Source of the DNA: JALHNI01 sp965229305
GTDB lineage: Bacteria > Acidobacteriota > Terriglobia > Bryobacterales > Bryobacteraceae
Direction: 5' to 3'
NCBI GenBank assembly: GCA_965229305.1
Contig: CBDDIZ010000009.1
Coordinates: forward strand, 1-64,000
DNA: 64,000 nt
The stretch's first letter is position 1; the number at the start of each line of letters is the position of its first letter. Positions 51,208 through 59,941 of the stretch are shown here, one piece after another. The translations under genes were made by a program, and so were the position numbers. Under the pieces are notes generated by a model. It was not told where the DNA came from, searched no databases, and saw nothing but the letters and a program-made list of their open reading frames with translations.

Positions 51208-53013
51208 TTACTGGATGTCGTTCTCTACGAGGAAGCTGGTCCATTCCAGGGTCCAGTCCTCATCGCCGATGCCGCCCAGGAACGTGGCGGACTGATCGAA
51301 GAAACCATCGTCCGGCGGCTGCACCCAGCCGGTGCGGAACAGCGGGCTGGCAAACAAGCCGCTGAAGTCCGGATCGCTATATTCAAATGGACGCGACACC
51401 AGCGGATCTACCGCGGCGAAGTTCTTGCCCGCGCCGTTCCCCTTCTCGCCCTGCGCATAGGACTGGCTATACGCCGCCGAGATTTGCCCCGCGATGGTGT
51501 TCGCGCCCTTGGCGCCGAGATTGTTGTTGTAGCAGAGGATGCCGTTCATCGTCACATTCCCGGCGTCGGCCTGCGCCTGCGTCGTGGCGTCGCTGATATC
51601 CATGCAGGGGCTATAGAAGTTCGAAACGAGTAAGTTATTGAACGAGCCGCGGCTGCCGCGCCGCAGGAAGATGCCCGGCGACGAGGCTTCGTCGAACCCC
51701 GGATTGCCGCTGCCGTAGAAGGTCACGTTGTAGATCGTGGGAGCCGAGAACGGCGTGGCGCCCTGATTGTACTCGCTATTGTCGCCTTCGATCCCACGAT
51801 TGCCGGGCGCGTCCGGGCTCTGATACATCAGGCCGTACTGAATGCGGCCCGTGTAGCCCAACTGATAGTCGAGGAAGTCGTCGGCGCCCAGTCCGCCCAC
51901 CAGCCACTTGGCGTCCATGTTGCCGCCAAACCATTCGAAGGAGTCATCCTTGCCGTAGATCGCCTGCAGATGCTCGGCCACTGTGCCTTTGCCGCAGCCG
52001 CCCCAGGTGAACGAGTTGAGCTCGTTGTTCGGCGAGAGAATCGCGCCCGCGTATTCCACGCGCACATACTTCAGCACGCCGCAGCTATGGTTCGGATCGT
52101 TGCCGCCGTAGAGCGTATCGGCGTTGCCCACCAAGCCTTCGATATAGAACGTGCCCGCCGCGTTGTTGCAGCCGGTGGTGGGACAAATACCGCTGGCGAT
52201 GTTGCCGCCCACGTTGATCGGCGCCTTGCCCAGCAGCACCAGGCCGCCCCAGTCACCGCGTGAACGTTGGCCGAAGGGCAGGGAACTGGTCATGATGATC
52301 GGGCGCGACTTCGTGCCCGTCGCGTTGATCTTGCCGTTCTGCGTCACGATCAACGCCGACGACGGCGTCGAACCCGGCTGACCCACCACAAACGTCCCCG
52401 GCTCAATCGTCAGCGTCGCGTTATTCTTCACGAACACAATACCGCTCAGGCTCCACAGCGTATCGTTGGTCAGCGTCCGGTCTGACGTGATCTCGCCGCT
52501 GATGGTGGTCGTCCCCTTCACCACGCCGATCTTCATGTAAGCCGTCTTCAGAATGCGGGTCGCCGCATAGTCACGCAGTTCCACGGCGATCGTGTGCATG
52601 CCGAGCTCGTCCGGAATCGTGATCGCCGGAAAGCGTCCACCGTTGCCGATCAGGGTGGCCTTGGAGGCGTCACTCATCGAGACCGGCTGAAACCCGCCGG
52701 TGGCATTGTTGCCCTGCAGATCGGTCACCGTGGTGTTGTTCGCCGGCAGATAAGTCTTCACCCCGGTCTGGTTGTTCTGGCGATACGCGAACACCGTGTA
52801 GGGGTAAAGATCGCCGTTCGTTTTGACGGTCCACTTGAGCGTCAGCGACTGGCCGGCCTGATAGACGTACTTGTCGCTCCAGATGTACATGGACACTTTG
52901 GACCGGGGCCCGTTGTAAGCCATGGCGGCGCGCGAGGCTTCCGGCGTCGGCTCCGCGGCGTAAGTCAGCATGCCGGTAAGCACACTAAGGGCTAGATACG
53001 ATGAAAATCGCAT
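51208..53013 (-). CDS. secreted beta-helix-like protein associated with TonB receptor
   Basis: A 601-residue exported protein (signal about 1-19) with a GGAG site before the ATG. The N-terminal ~165 residues look like an Ig-type or cell-surface domain. The remainder is beta-rich with Asn/Gly turns (TLTIEPGTFVVG, RPIIMTSSL, GDWGGLVLLGKAPIN, LKYVRVEYAG) suggesting a right-handed parallel beta-helix; seven cysteines lie in the latter part. From memory, proteins sharing a GDWGGL motif occur next to TonB-dependent receptors in other phyla. It lies 25 bases downstream of the frameshifted receptor on the same strand and probably works with it at the cell surface. Confidence 0.75.
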   Translation of the reverse strand: MRFSSYLALSVLTGMLTYAAEPTPEASRAAMAYNGPRSKVSMYIWSDKYVYQAGQSLTLKWTVKTNGDLYPYTVFAYRQNNQTGVKTYLPANNTTVTDLQGNNATGGFQPVSMSDASKATLIGNGGRFPAITIPDELGMHTIAVELRDYAATRILKTAYMKIGVVKGTTTISGEITSDRTLTNDTLWSLSGIVFVKNNATLTIEPGTFVVGQPGSTPSSALIVTQNGKINATGTKSRPIIMTSSLPFGQRSRGDWGGLVLLGKAPINVGGNIASGICPTTGCNNAAGTFYIEGLVGNADTLYGGNDPNHSCGVLKYVRVEYAGAILSPNNELNSFTWGGCGKGTVAEHLQAIYGKDDSFEWFGGNMDAKWLVGGLGADDFLDYQLGYTGRIQYGLMYQSPDAPGNRGIEGDNSEYNQGATPFSAPTIYNVTFYGSGNPGFDEASSPGIFLRRGSRGSFNNLLVSNFYSPCMDISDATTQAQADAGNVTMNGILCYNNNLGAKGANTIAGQISAAYSQSYAQGEKGNGAGKNFAAVDPLVSRPFEYSDPDFSGLFASPLFRTGWVQPPDDGFFDQSATFLGGIGDEDWTLEWTSFLVENDIQ

Positions 53014-53038
53014 GGTTTCTCCTTAATTGATACGGAAC

Positions 53039-55823
53039 TTAGAAAAACGAGTAAGTGAGGCCGACCTGGAAAGTGCGGCCCAAACGGTAGTCGCGTTGAA
53101 TGATGCCGCCCTGGGTCCAGCGGTAGTCATTGTTGCCGAGGTTTTCCGCCTCGAAGCGCACCAGCCACTTCTTCTTCTCATCGAAGGCGAACTGGTAAAC
53201 AGCATCGAGGAACAGATTGCCCTCCTGGTAGATATCCGGCACGCCGAACGTCCCGACGTCAGAGACCCGCCGCGAGACACGGTTGGCATAGAACTTGGCG
53301 TCGCTCCGCCATTGCGGACGCTGCCATTGGAAAACGCCATTCACGATGTAGCGCGACTGCCCCAGCAACGGCCGCGACTGCGACGTCACGATCGTGGCAT
53401 CAGCCGGCTTGATCTGGATGTTAGAGTCGACGAACGTGAAGTTCGCCGACACCGAGAATTGCCTGAGCTTCGGGTTGAACGTGGCCAGCGACCGGCGAAA
53501 CTCCAGTTCGAAACCCACGTTGCGCGCGCCCTGCGCGTTCACAAACGTCTGCCGCAGGTCGTTTGAGGGAACGATCGTCTGTTCAATCGGGTCCGTGAAC
53601 TTCTTGGCGAAGACGCTAGCGGCAATCACCTGATTACCACCGGTGAACCATTCCCAGCGCGCATCGAAGTTGTTGACCACCGCGCGCTTCAGGTTCGGAT
53701 TGCCCGCCACCACAAAGCCGCCCAGCACGTTGTTGAAGTCGAACGGCGACAGCTCGCGGAAATCCGGACGCGACAGCGTACGGCTGTAGGAGAATCGCAG
53801 GTTCTGCTTCGCCGTCAGCGCGTAGATGGCATTCGCCGCCGGCGCCGGATCCGTGTTCTTCAGGCCCGCCACCACCGGCGTCGCATTCGGCACGCGATTA
53901 TCGAACGTCACCACGTTCTGTTCCGAGTCTTCCACCCGTAGGCCACCCACGAAGCGCCACCGCGGGCCCAAGTTCAGGTCCACCATCGCATAGCCCGCGT
54001 AGATGTTCATCTCAGCTGCATAAGTATCCGTGGCCCGCGTGAACTCAGTCAGCACAAATCCATTCGGACGAATGTTACTCGGGCCAAATAGCTCATTGCC
54101 CGGGAGGAAAAGATTGAGCGTCGTGAGTTGCTGGGGCGAAAAGAGGAAGCGGCGCGCGCTGAAGTCGCGCCGACGCACGGTCACGCGCCCGCCGACCTTG
54201 AACAGGCCCGAGATCGCGCCCTTGTAGAACGGAATGCTGTAGTCGCCCTGCGGCTCGTAGATCCGATCGTCCAGGTCAGAGAAGAAGCGAAGCCCCGAAG
54301 AACTGCTCGCCGAAAAGATGTACCGGCCATCCGGCAGCAACCCGCGAATGATCTCGCGCAGATCCGGCTCGTTGCGCTTCGAGTTCGAGTAAGTAAATTG
54401 CCAGTGGATCAGGCTGTTTGTGCAGATTCGCAAACGAGTGATCGCCTTCCACGCCCGTGGAGAACAGCGACCGCTGAATGTAGCGCAAGCGCTGCGCCTG
54501 TAAAGTCGAGTCCAGACCACCGTCGTAGCCGCCAAACTCACGCGCACTCTTCTCCGCATCATGCGTGAAGGTATTGCGGAAGATGATCTTCTGCGTCGGC
54601 GTCAGACGTATGGCCGTATTAAAGACCGCGCCCAGACGCGCGCTCTCGCCGTACTCGCGAAAGTCGGGATAGTTGGTGAAGATCAGCGGCGCGCCGTCGC
54701 CCTGCCGAAGATAGCGCTGCAGTTCGCTCTGCAACTGCGGCTTATTCGAAAAGCTCAGCGCCCCCACGATGCCGAAGCGGCCAAACGTGCCGCCACCCAC
54801 CGCGGACCAATCGAGCGACGGGCGCGCCGTCGACGAAGTGGACTGCCACACCGGCGCAAACGACTGTCCGAACTGTTGAATCTGCTGCGGCGTAAACCGG
54901 CCGGGAATGACGCGGGCATCATTCGGAATCGCCGCCGGCAGCGCTCGCGCGCCCCCGCCGAAGCCGAAGAAGTCGCTCGACCCGCCCGGATACGTGAGAA
55001 AGTCCTTTCCCGTCGTGACCGAGTTATAGCCGCTCTTGGTCGTCAGCGTGAAGATCTTCTGCACCGGAAACTCGATCGTCTTCAACTGCACCAGGCCACC
55101 CGAGAACTCCGCAGGCAAGTCTGGCGAGTAAGTCTTCGCGATGTTGATGCTCTCAATCATTCCCGCGGGAAACATATCGAGCGGCACCACGCGCTTGTCG
55201 GGTTCCGTCGTGGGGATGGCGGCGCCGTTTAGCTGCGTCGAACTATAACGCTCACCCAGACCGCGCACATAGACATACCCCGCGCCGACCACGCTCACTC
55301 CGGTCACCTTCTGCAAGGCACCCGCCGCGTCCGACGAAGTGCCCGCCGCGAGTTCTTCACGGCTAATCGCGTCGCTCACCACCGCGGAGAGCTTGCGTTC
55401 CTGCAGCATGGCATCGGCGGTAGAGGCGATCGCCCCCACCTTCTCCACCACGTCGACGCTGGTGACGGTGGACTTGTTCGCCAACAGCGTGCTGGCTTCC
55501 GTGACCTCGCCCGCCTTCACCACCACATCGGTGACGTCCACCGGCGAGTAATTCGCGGCAGTAAAGCGAAGTGTGTAAGTGCCCGGGCTCACCGACAGAC
55601 TGAACCGGCCATCGGGATCGGTGACATAGCGATCGCTTGATTGGCCGTTGAGCGCAATCGCCGCGCCGGCGATCGGACGGCCGGAGGCGCTATCGAAGAC
55701 GCTGCCGCTGATGGTGCCAGTGGTCGATTGAGCCTGTAGGGCGAAGGAAGTGAGCAGAGCGAGAAGGACGAAATAGCTATTGGACAAAGAGAGAGACCTC
55801 GTTGGAGTCGACGCCGTCGACAT
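53039..55823 (-). pseudogene. TonB-dependent receptor interrupted by one +1 frameshift
   Basis: Two minus-strand frames make a single Oar-like receptor of about 927 residues. The first half has a signal peptide, a carboxypeptidase-regulatory domain (TISGSVFDSASGRPIAGA) and a classic plug with YVYVRGLGERYSSTQLNG. The second is a full barrel ending in TYSFF. Removing one A (of AAA, plus-strand TTT at 54416-54418) joins DHSFANLH directly to NSLIHWQF. The rest of the coding sequence is intact, which points to a sequencing indel or a very recent lesion. Its start overlaps the TIGR03437 gene by 47 bases unless a downstream TTG is used. Confidence 0.85.
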
Positions 55824-56523
55824 AGACGCGGACCGGAACTCGGCCGCTCACAAAGTTCGACTCAGGTACCACGGCATTGATCTGCCACAGACCCGGAGCA
55901 TCCGGATTCAGCCCGCTGTAAAGCACCCGCGCTTCCACGCCACCGATGAAGACCTGCGGAGTAGAGCGTGAGGCCGCCAACGACGGCGTGGCGCCGGGCA
56001 CCGCCCCATCGGTCACCGCACGATTCAGCGGACCCTGGCCCGTGCCATAAATCGAAACGACTTCGCCGCGCTTGGCCGGCGTCGACGACGTGTTCTCGCT
56101 CACCCCATCCTGATTGCGAATAGCGCCGCGCGGCGGCAGTTGCGTGTCTTTGATGAAGAGTCCGGGGGCCGCCGCGATCACTCGCACCGAACCGGTGAAA
56201 GTGTTCGAGCCAAGCGTCACCTGCACCGGCCGGATGCCGGGCGTCACCGCGCCGGGAATCAGAAACGTGATTTGCGTCGACCGCACGTCGTAGAGCGGCG
56301 ACTCGATGCCATCCACTGTCACCTTCGCCCCGCCGAGCGCACTGCTCAGCGGAAAGGCCGTAGCCGTAGCCGTGGTGGCGCCGGCAAAGTTGCCGAACGC
56401 CGCAACCCAGCTACCGGGAGCGACGGGCTGGTCCGCCCGGAAGCTGGCATTGTTGACGATGACGATTTGAGCGGAGAGGCTGGCACAGATCAGGGTGCCC
56501 AGGAGGGAAAGCCGTAACTTCAT
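55777..56523 (-). CDS. exported Solibacter-type C-terminal domain (TIGR03437-like) protein
   Basis: A 248-residue exported protein (signal about 1-18) that is almost entirely the Solibacter uncharacterised domain: NNASFRADQPVAPGSWVAAFG, DVRSTQITFLIPGAV, VVSIYGTGQGPLN, and APGLWQINAVVPES. This is the short stand-alone form of the domain ending the 987-residue protein at 5686-8649. It leads a three-gene minus-strand unit with the TonB receptor and the beta-helix protein, so it is probably a surface accessory of that uptake system. Confidence 0.85.
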   Translation of the reverse strand: MKLRLSLLGTLICASLSAQIVIVNNASFRADQPVAPGSWVAAFGNFAGATTATATAFPLSSALGGAKVTVDGIESPLYDVRSTQITFLIPGAVTPGIRPVQVTLGSNTFTGSVRVIAAAPGLFIKDTQLPPRGAIRNQDGVSENTSSTPAKRGEVVSIYGTGQGPLNRAVTDGAVPGATPSLAASRSTPQVFIGGVEARVLYSGLNPDAPGLWQINAVVPESNFVSGRVPVRVYVDGVDSNEVSLFVQ

Positions 56524-56559
56524 TCCATTTCAGGCTAGTCACGGCACGTCACAATCGGA

Positions 56560-57165
56560 TTAATTCGGAGTTACAGGTGATTGTATTTGGATTAACTTCT
56601 GTAAGGATGGCCGGTAGCCGGCGGCGAGCGTCCGGGCGAGCGACGGCGGCGTCAATTGCTGCAACTCGCCGGACACGTGTGCAGCCGGTCCGTACCCGCC
56701 CGGCGACCACGGATAGTACGCGCCGCCCAGATAAACATACGCCTGCGTGCCCACCGCCACCATCACGCCATCCGCCAGAATCAGCGGATGCGGCCCGCCC
56801 AGACGTTCGCGATGCAGCGCCTCATCCAGCAGCGGCAAGCGCTTCACGCTCTCTCCGTTTGCCCGATTCCAAAGCTCCAGGAAGTGGTGCGCATCTGCCC
56901 GCCGGCACTCCGCGCACGGACGATGACCCGCGGCCAGCGCCGTCGCTTCGTCCAAAAAGAACAGCTCCGTGTAGAGCCCCGGTGTCATCACCGCGCGCCG
57001 GCGCCCCTTGAACTCCAGCACGCAACTGATCCAGCGTTTCAGTTTGTAACTGAGGATTAACTCACGGCGCTGATTGATCAGGCAGCCGCGATTGCCCATC
57101 AACGTCCCTCGCTCGGGCACCGCCACGATCTCGCCAAACGGAGTGACGCGGTTAGGCCAGGGCAT
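56560..57165 (-). CDS. conserved hypothetical protein with CxxC motif
   Basis: A 201-residue cytosolic protein. I start at the ATG at 57165 where family-like sequence begins (PWPNRVTPFGEIVAVPERGTLMGNRG). The core is MTPGLYTELFFLDEATALAAGHRPCAECRRADA, with a CAEC pair that could bind a metal or nucleic acid. I recall uncharacterised proteins of this pattern in several phyla but no assigned function. It overlaps the 3' end of the HEAT-repeat gene by 14 bases, so they are co-transcribed. Confidence 0.68.
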   Translation of the reverse strand: MPWPNRVTPFGEIVAVPERGTLMGNRGCLINQRRELILSYKLKRWISCVLEFKGRRRAVMTPGLYTELFFLDEATALAAGHRPCAECRRADAHHFLELWNRANGESVKRLPLLDEALHRERLGGPHPLILADGVMVAVGTQAYVYLGGAYYPWSPGGYGPAAHVSGELQQLTPPSLARTLAAGYRPSLQKLIQIQSPVTPN

Positions 57166-58030
57166 CTTCCACACCCGGCAGATGACGGCAGGGCTCGAGC
57201 GCCTGTCGCGCCAGCCGTTCATCGGGCAACAGCTCGATCAGCCACGCCGCCGCTTCTGGTGTCCGCAACGTGCCGATCGCCAGCAACAGTTCGCGATCGT
57301 TCGTCCGCGCCCAAGCCTTCTGCAGCAAGCTCAACGCCTCGGGCCCGCGCTGCGCGGCGATCGCCATGGCCGCTTCAATCCGCAGCGTGGCATCGTCCAG
57401 GAAGGACGCGACAAACGGCAACGCCCCGGCCGCGTCGCGCTCAATCAAGGTCAGCAGGCACTGGCCGGTCACCTCGGGTTGGTTATCGCCCAGCCGAGCC
57501 TTGGCCCTCAGAACGGCGTCGGCATCCGTACACGCCACCTGCCCGATCGCCCGCAGGATGTCGATGCGCGTCAACGTCTCCGCATCCGCCAGCGCGTCGA
57601 TCAGCATGTTCAGTTGCTCATGCGGCGACAGCAAGCGGCACTCGGACAGCCCCAGCGCCGCGATCGCCCGCAACGGCCCCGCCGTATCCACCGGCGGACC
57701 GAACGACGGCTCCATCTGCACATGTCGCAACGCCCGCTGAAACAACTCCGGCGACACCTGCTCCAGCTCCTTGAGCGCACGCACCGTCGCCAGCTTCGCC
57801 AGGCACCGCGGATCGGCTTTGCTGAAGAACCGCTGGGCCGCGTCGCTCAGGTCGTTCGTCAACTCGGTCGCCTGACGATCGGCCACAATGGCCGCCGCCT
57901 TCGCCACCACTGCGTTCGAGGCGTTCCGCAGACCCGCCCGCAGTTCCTCCACCGGCAGCGGCTCCTGCTGGCGCAGCGTGTGGAGCGCTTCGATCTCCGC
58001 CTCCACGGGCTGCTTCTTGCGCGTCGCCAC
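57152..58030 (-). CDS. HEAT-repeat protein
   Basis: A 292-residue alpha-solenoid from a GTG start. Repeated helical pairs such as AVVAKAAAIVADRQ, LTRIDILRAIGQVACTDADAVLRAKARLGD and LRIEAAMAIAAQRGPEALSLLQKAW are HEAT/PBS-lyase-like. No catalytic residues are apparent; it probably mediates protein-protein contacts. It lies four bases downstream of the PfpI gene and overlaps the next. Confidence 0.78.
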   Translation of the reverse strand: MATRKKQPVEAEIEALHTLRQQEPLPVEELRAGLRNASNAVVAKAAAIVADRQATELTNDLSDAAQRFFSKADPRCLAKLATVRALKELEQVSPELFQRALRHVQMEPSFGPPVDTAGPLRAIAALGLSECRLLSPHEQLNMLIDALADAETLTRIDILRAIGQVACTDADAVLRAKARLGDNQPEVTGQCLLTLIERDAAGALPFVASFLDDATLRIEAAMAIAAQRGPEALSLLQKAWARTNDRELLLAIGTLRTPEAAAWLIELLPDERLARQALEPCRHLPGVEDALA

Positions 58031-58034
58031 GTCT

Positions 58035-58562
58035 CTACTTTTGCTTGCTCACCACGTCGATGCACGCCCGGACGAACGCGGGCAAATCCTCGGGCTTGCG
58101 CGACGTCACCACATTCCCGTCCACCACCACTTCGGCATCTTCCCAAAGCCCACCCGCATGAATCACGTCATGCTTGATGGCAAAGAAGCTGGTCACCTTC
58201 CGCCCGCGGAGCACGTCCGCCGAGCACAGCACCCACGGACCATGGCAGATCGCCGCCAGCAATTTGCCCTGCCGGCCAATCTCCGCCACAAATGCAATTG
58301 CGGCTTCGCTGCGGCGAATGTAATCGGGAGCCCAACCTCCGGGCGCCACCACGCCGTCGAAATCAGCCGCCTTCACGTCCGTGTAGGCGCGATCGGCCTT
58401 CACCGGATAACCCAGCTTGCTCGAAATCGTCTGTCCCGCGGCCGGCCCCACCGTCACCACTTCGGCACCTGCCTCGAGCAAACGGTAAATGGGGTACCAG
58501 ACCTCCATCTCCTGGTAGGACTGATCCACGAGCACGGCGATCCGCTTGCCTTTAAGTTCCAT
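58035..58562 (-). CDS. DJ-1/PfpI family protein
   Basis: A 175-residue DJ-1/PfpI protein. The start is placed at ATG 58562 (MELKGKRIAVLVDQ). The nucleophile elbow is AAICHGPW with Cys106 and His107, and Glu18 lies in the DQSYQEMEVW segment. Similar proteins act as peptidases, deglycases or redox chaperones; which one applies here is not clear. It heads the minus-strand HEAT/hypothetical set. Confidence 0.9.
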   Translation of the reverse strand: MELKGKRIAVLVDQSYQEMEVWYPIYRLLEAGAEVVTVGPAAGQTISSKLGYPVKADRAYTDVKAADFDGVVAPGGWAPDYIRRSEAAIAFVAEIGRQGKLLAAICHGPWVLCSADVLRGRKVTSFFAIKHDVIHAGGLWEDAEVVVDGNVVTSRKPEDLPAFVRACIDVVSKQK

Positions 58563-58648
58563 AGCCTCAATTATCGCCTCGCCCCCGCCCCGCCAGCCGA
58601 ACATGAGGATTCGCTAACGTCTTCCGCCCAACCGGACGATAGGCGTCC

Positions 58649-59848
58649 ATGATTTGGCTGGCGTCGATTGCCGGGGTGCTGTTTCTCGGCTATGCGGTCT
58701 TCCGTTGGATGACGGCTACGAATCGCAAGTGTGTCGAGCTCATCGAAAAGGCTTCGCAGGCGGCTCTCGCCGGCGACTTGGTCGCCGAAGAGGAGTACGC
58801 GCACAAGGCGTTAGCCGCCGCGAAACGCGCTCGGATCGGTCGCTCCGGCATGTTGGGCTTCGGCCACTTCGCCGTCGCCGGCTCCTGTCTGCACCAGCAG
58901 AAATGGGCGGAAGCCGAAGCCGCGGGCCGGATCGCCATGGAGAAATTCGAAAAGGACCCGGCCTGGGCCCACATGACCTATACCGTCATCAGCCCCTTGG
59001 CCCAGGCCTTGATGCAGCAGCGCAAGCTCGACGACGCGCAGCGGCTGATCCAACGCTTCCTTGATGCCTCGGCCGGCTCCGGCTCCGCCCTCGAGCGCAG
59101 CGTCCTGTTCGGCACCTTGGCCATGGTCGCCGATTGCCGCGGCGAGTCCCGGCGCGCCACCGAGCTGTTTGACCAGGGCATCCGCATGATCGAAGAAACG
59201 ATGAATGCCAATCCGTCCGGCCCCAGTGAACTCTCCATCATGCTCGCCGAAATGAAGCTGAACCGCGCCAACGCCCTACGCCGGCGCGATCCTGACGCGG
59301 CCATCGCCGGTTACCTCGAAGTCGTTCAGGTGATGGAGCGGCACGCCCCCCACAACGACCATCTGGCGATGGCCCTTTCGAACGCCGCCGTCGTCATGGA
59401 GTCAACCGGGCGTCACGAAGAATCCGAACGCGCGCACCGCCGCGCGCTCGAGTTTCGCGAACGCCATCTGCCGCCCCATGACCCGCGCGTCGGCATCTCG
59501 CTCAATAACCTCGCCAACGCCCTGCTGAAGCTGAACAAAGTTTCCGAAGCGGAACAGGCTGCCGAACGCAGCGGCGCTTTACTCGGCGGCGGAGATCCGC
59601 TGATGGTCGCCGCCGTCAAGGCCACCAAGGCCTCCGTGCGCGCCGCGCAGGGTCGGCATGCGGAGGCGCTGCCCTTGTTTGAAGAGGCCGTCTCGCTCAC
59701 CGAAGAGGTCCACGGCGCTCTGCATCCGGAGGTGTTTGAGAAACTGCACGACATGCTGCCCACGCTTGACGCCTTGGGCCGCACCGAAGAAGCGGAATCC
59801 CGCCGGCGACAGATGGCGCGCATCGAAGCCGCCTTTGCCGACGCTTGA
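58649..59848 (+). CDS. membrane-anchored TPR protein
   Basis: A 399-residue protein with an N-terminal TM helix (about 3-20) and a series of TPR units: AGDLVAEEEYAHKALAAAKR, LDDAQRLIQRFL, VVMESTGRHEESERAHRRAL and VGISLNNLANALLKLNKVSEAEQAA, the last pair being kinesin-light-chain-like. It lies 93 bases before the kinase-TPR gene in the same direction and shares its repeat type, so it may be a partner or substrate of that kinase. Confidence 0.8.
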   Translation: MIWLASIAGVLFLGYAVFRWMTATNRKCVELIEKASQAALAGDLVAEEEYAHKALAAAKRARIGRSGMLGFGHFAVAGSCLHQQKWAEAEAAGRIAMEKFEKDPAWAHMTYTVISPLAQALMQQRKLDDAQRLIQRFLDASAGSGSALERSVLFGTLAMVADCRGESRRATELFDQGIRMIEETMNANPSGPSELSIMLAEMKLNRANALRRRDPDAAIAGYLEVVQVMERHAPHNDHLAMALSNAAVVMESTGRHEESERAHRRALEFRERHLPPHDPRVGISLNNLANALLKLNKVSEAEQAAERSGALLGGGDPLMVAAVKATKASVRAAQGRHAEALPLFEEAVSLTEEVHGALHPEVFEKLHDMLPTLDALGRTEEAESRRRQMARIEAAFADA

Positions 59849-59870
59849 GCTGTGCCAAAATCGAGCAGAT

Positions 59871-59890
59871 AGCGATCACGTTCGATCGCT
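59871..59890. other. 7-bp inverted repeat in the TPR-kinase gap
   Basis: AGCGATC (59871-59877) and GATCGCT (59884-59890) form a perfect inverted repeat around a 6-base spacer, in the 93-base gap between the TPR gene and the kinase gene. It has no T-tract. It could be a regulator binding site or an RNA hairpin; nothing further supports either. Confidence 0.35.
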
Positions 59891-59941
59891 CATAGTCAGG
59901 CGCGCCGTCGATCCTGCCGGGCATCTCCAGGAGGATCACGT

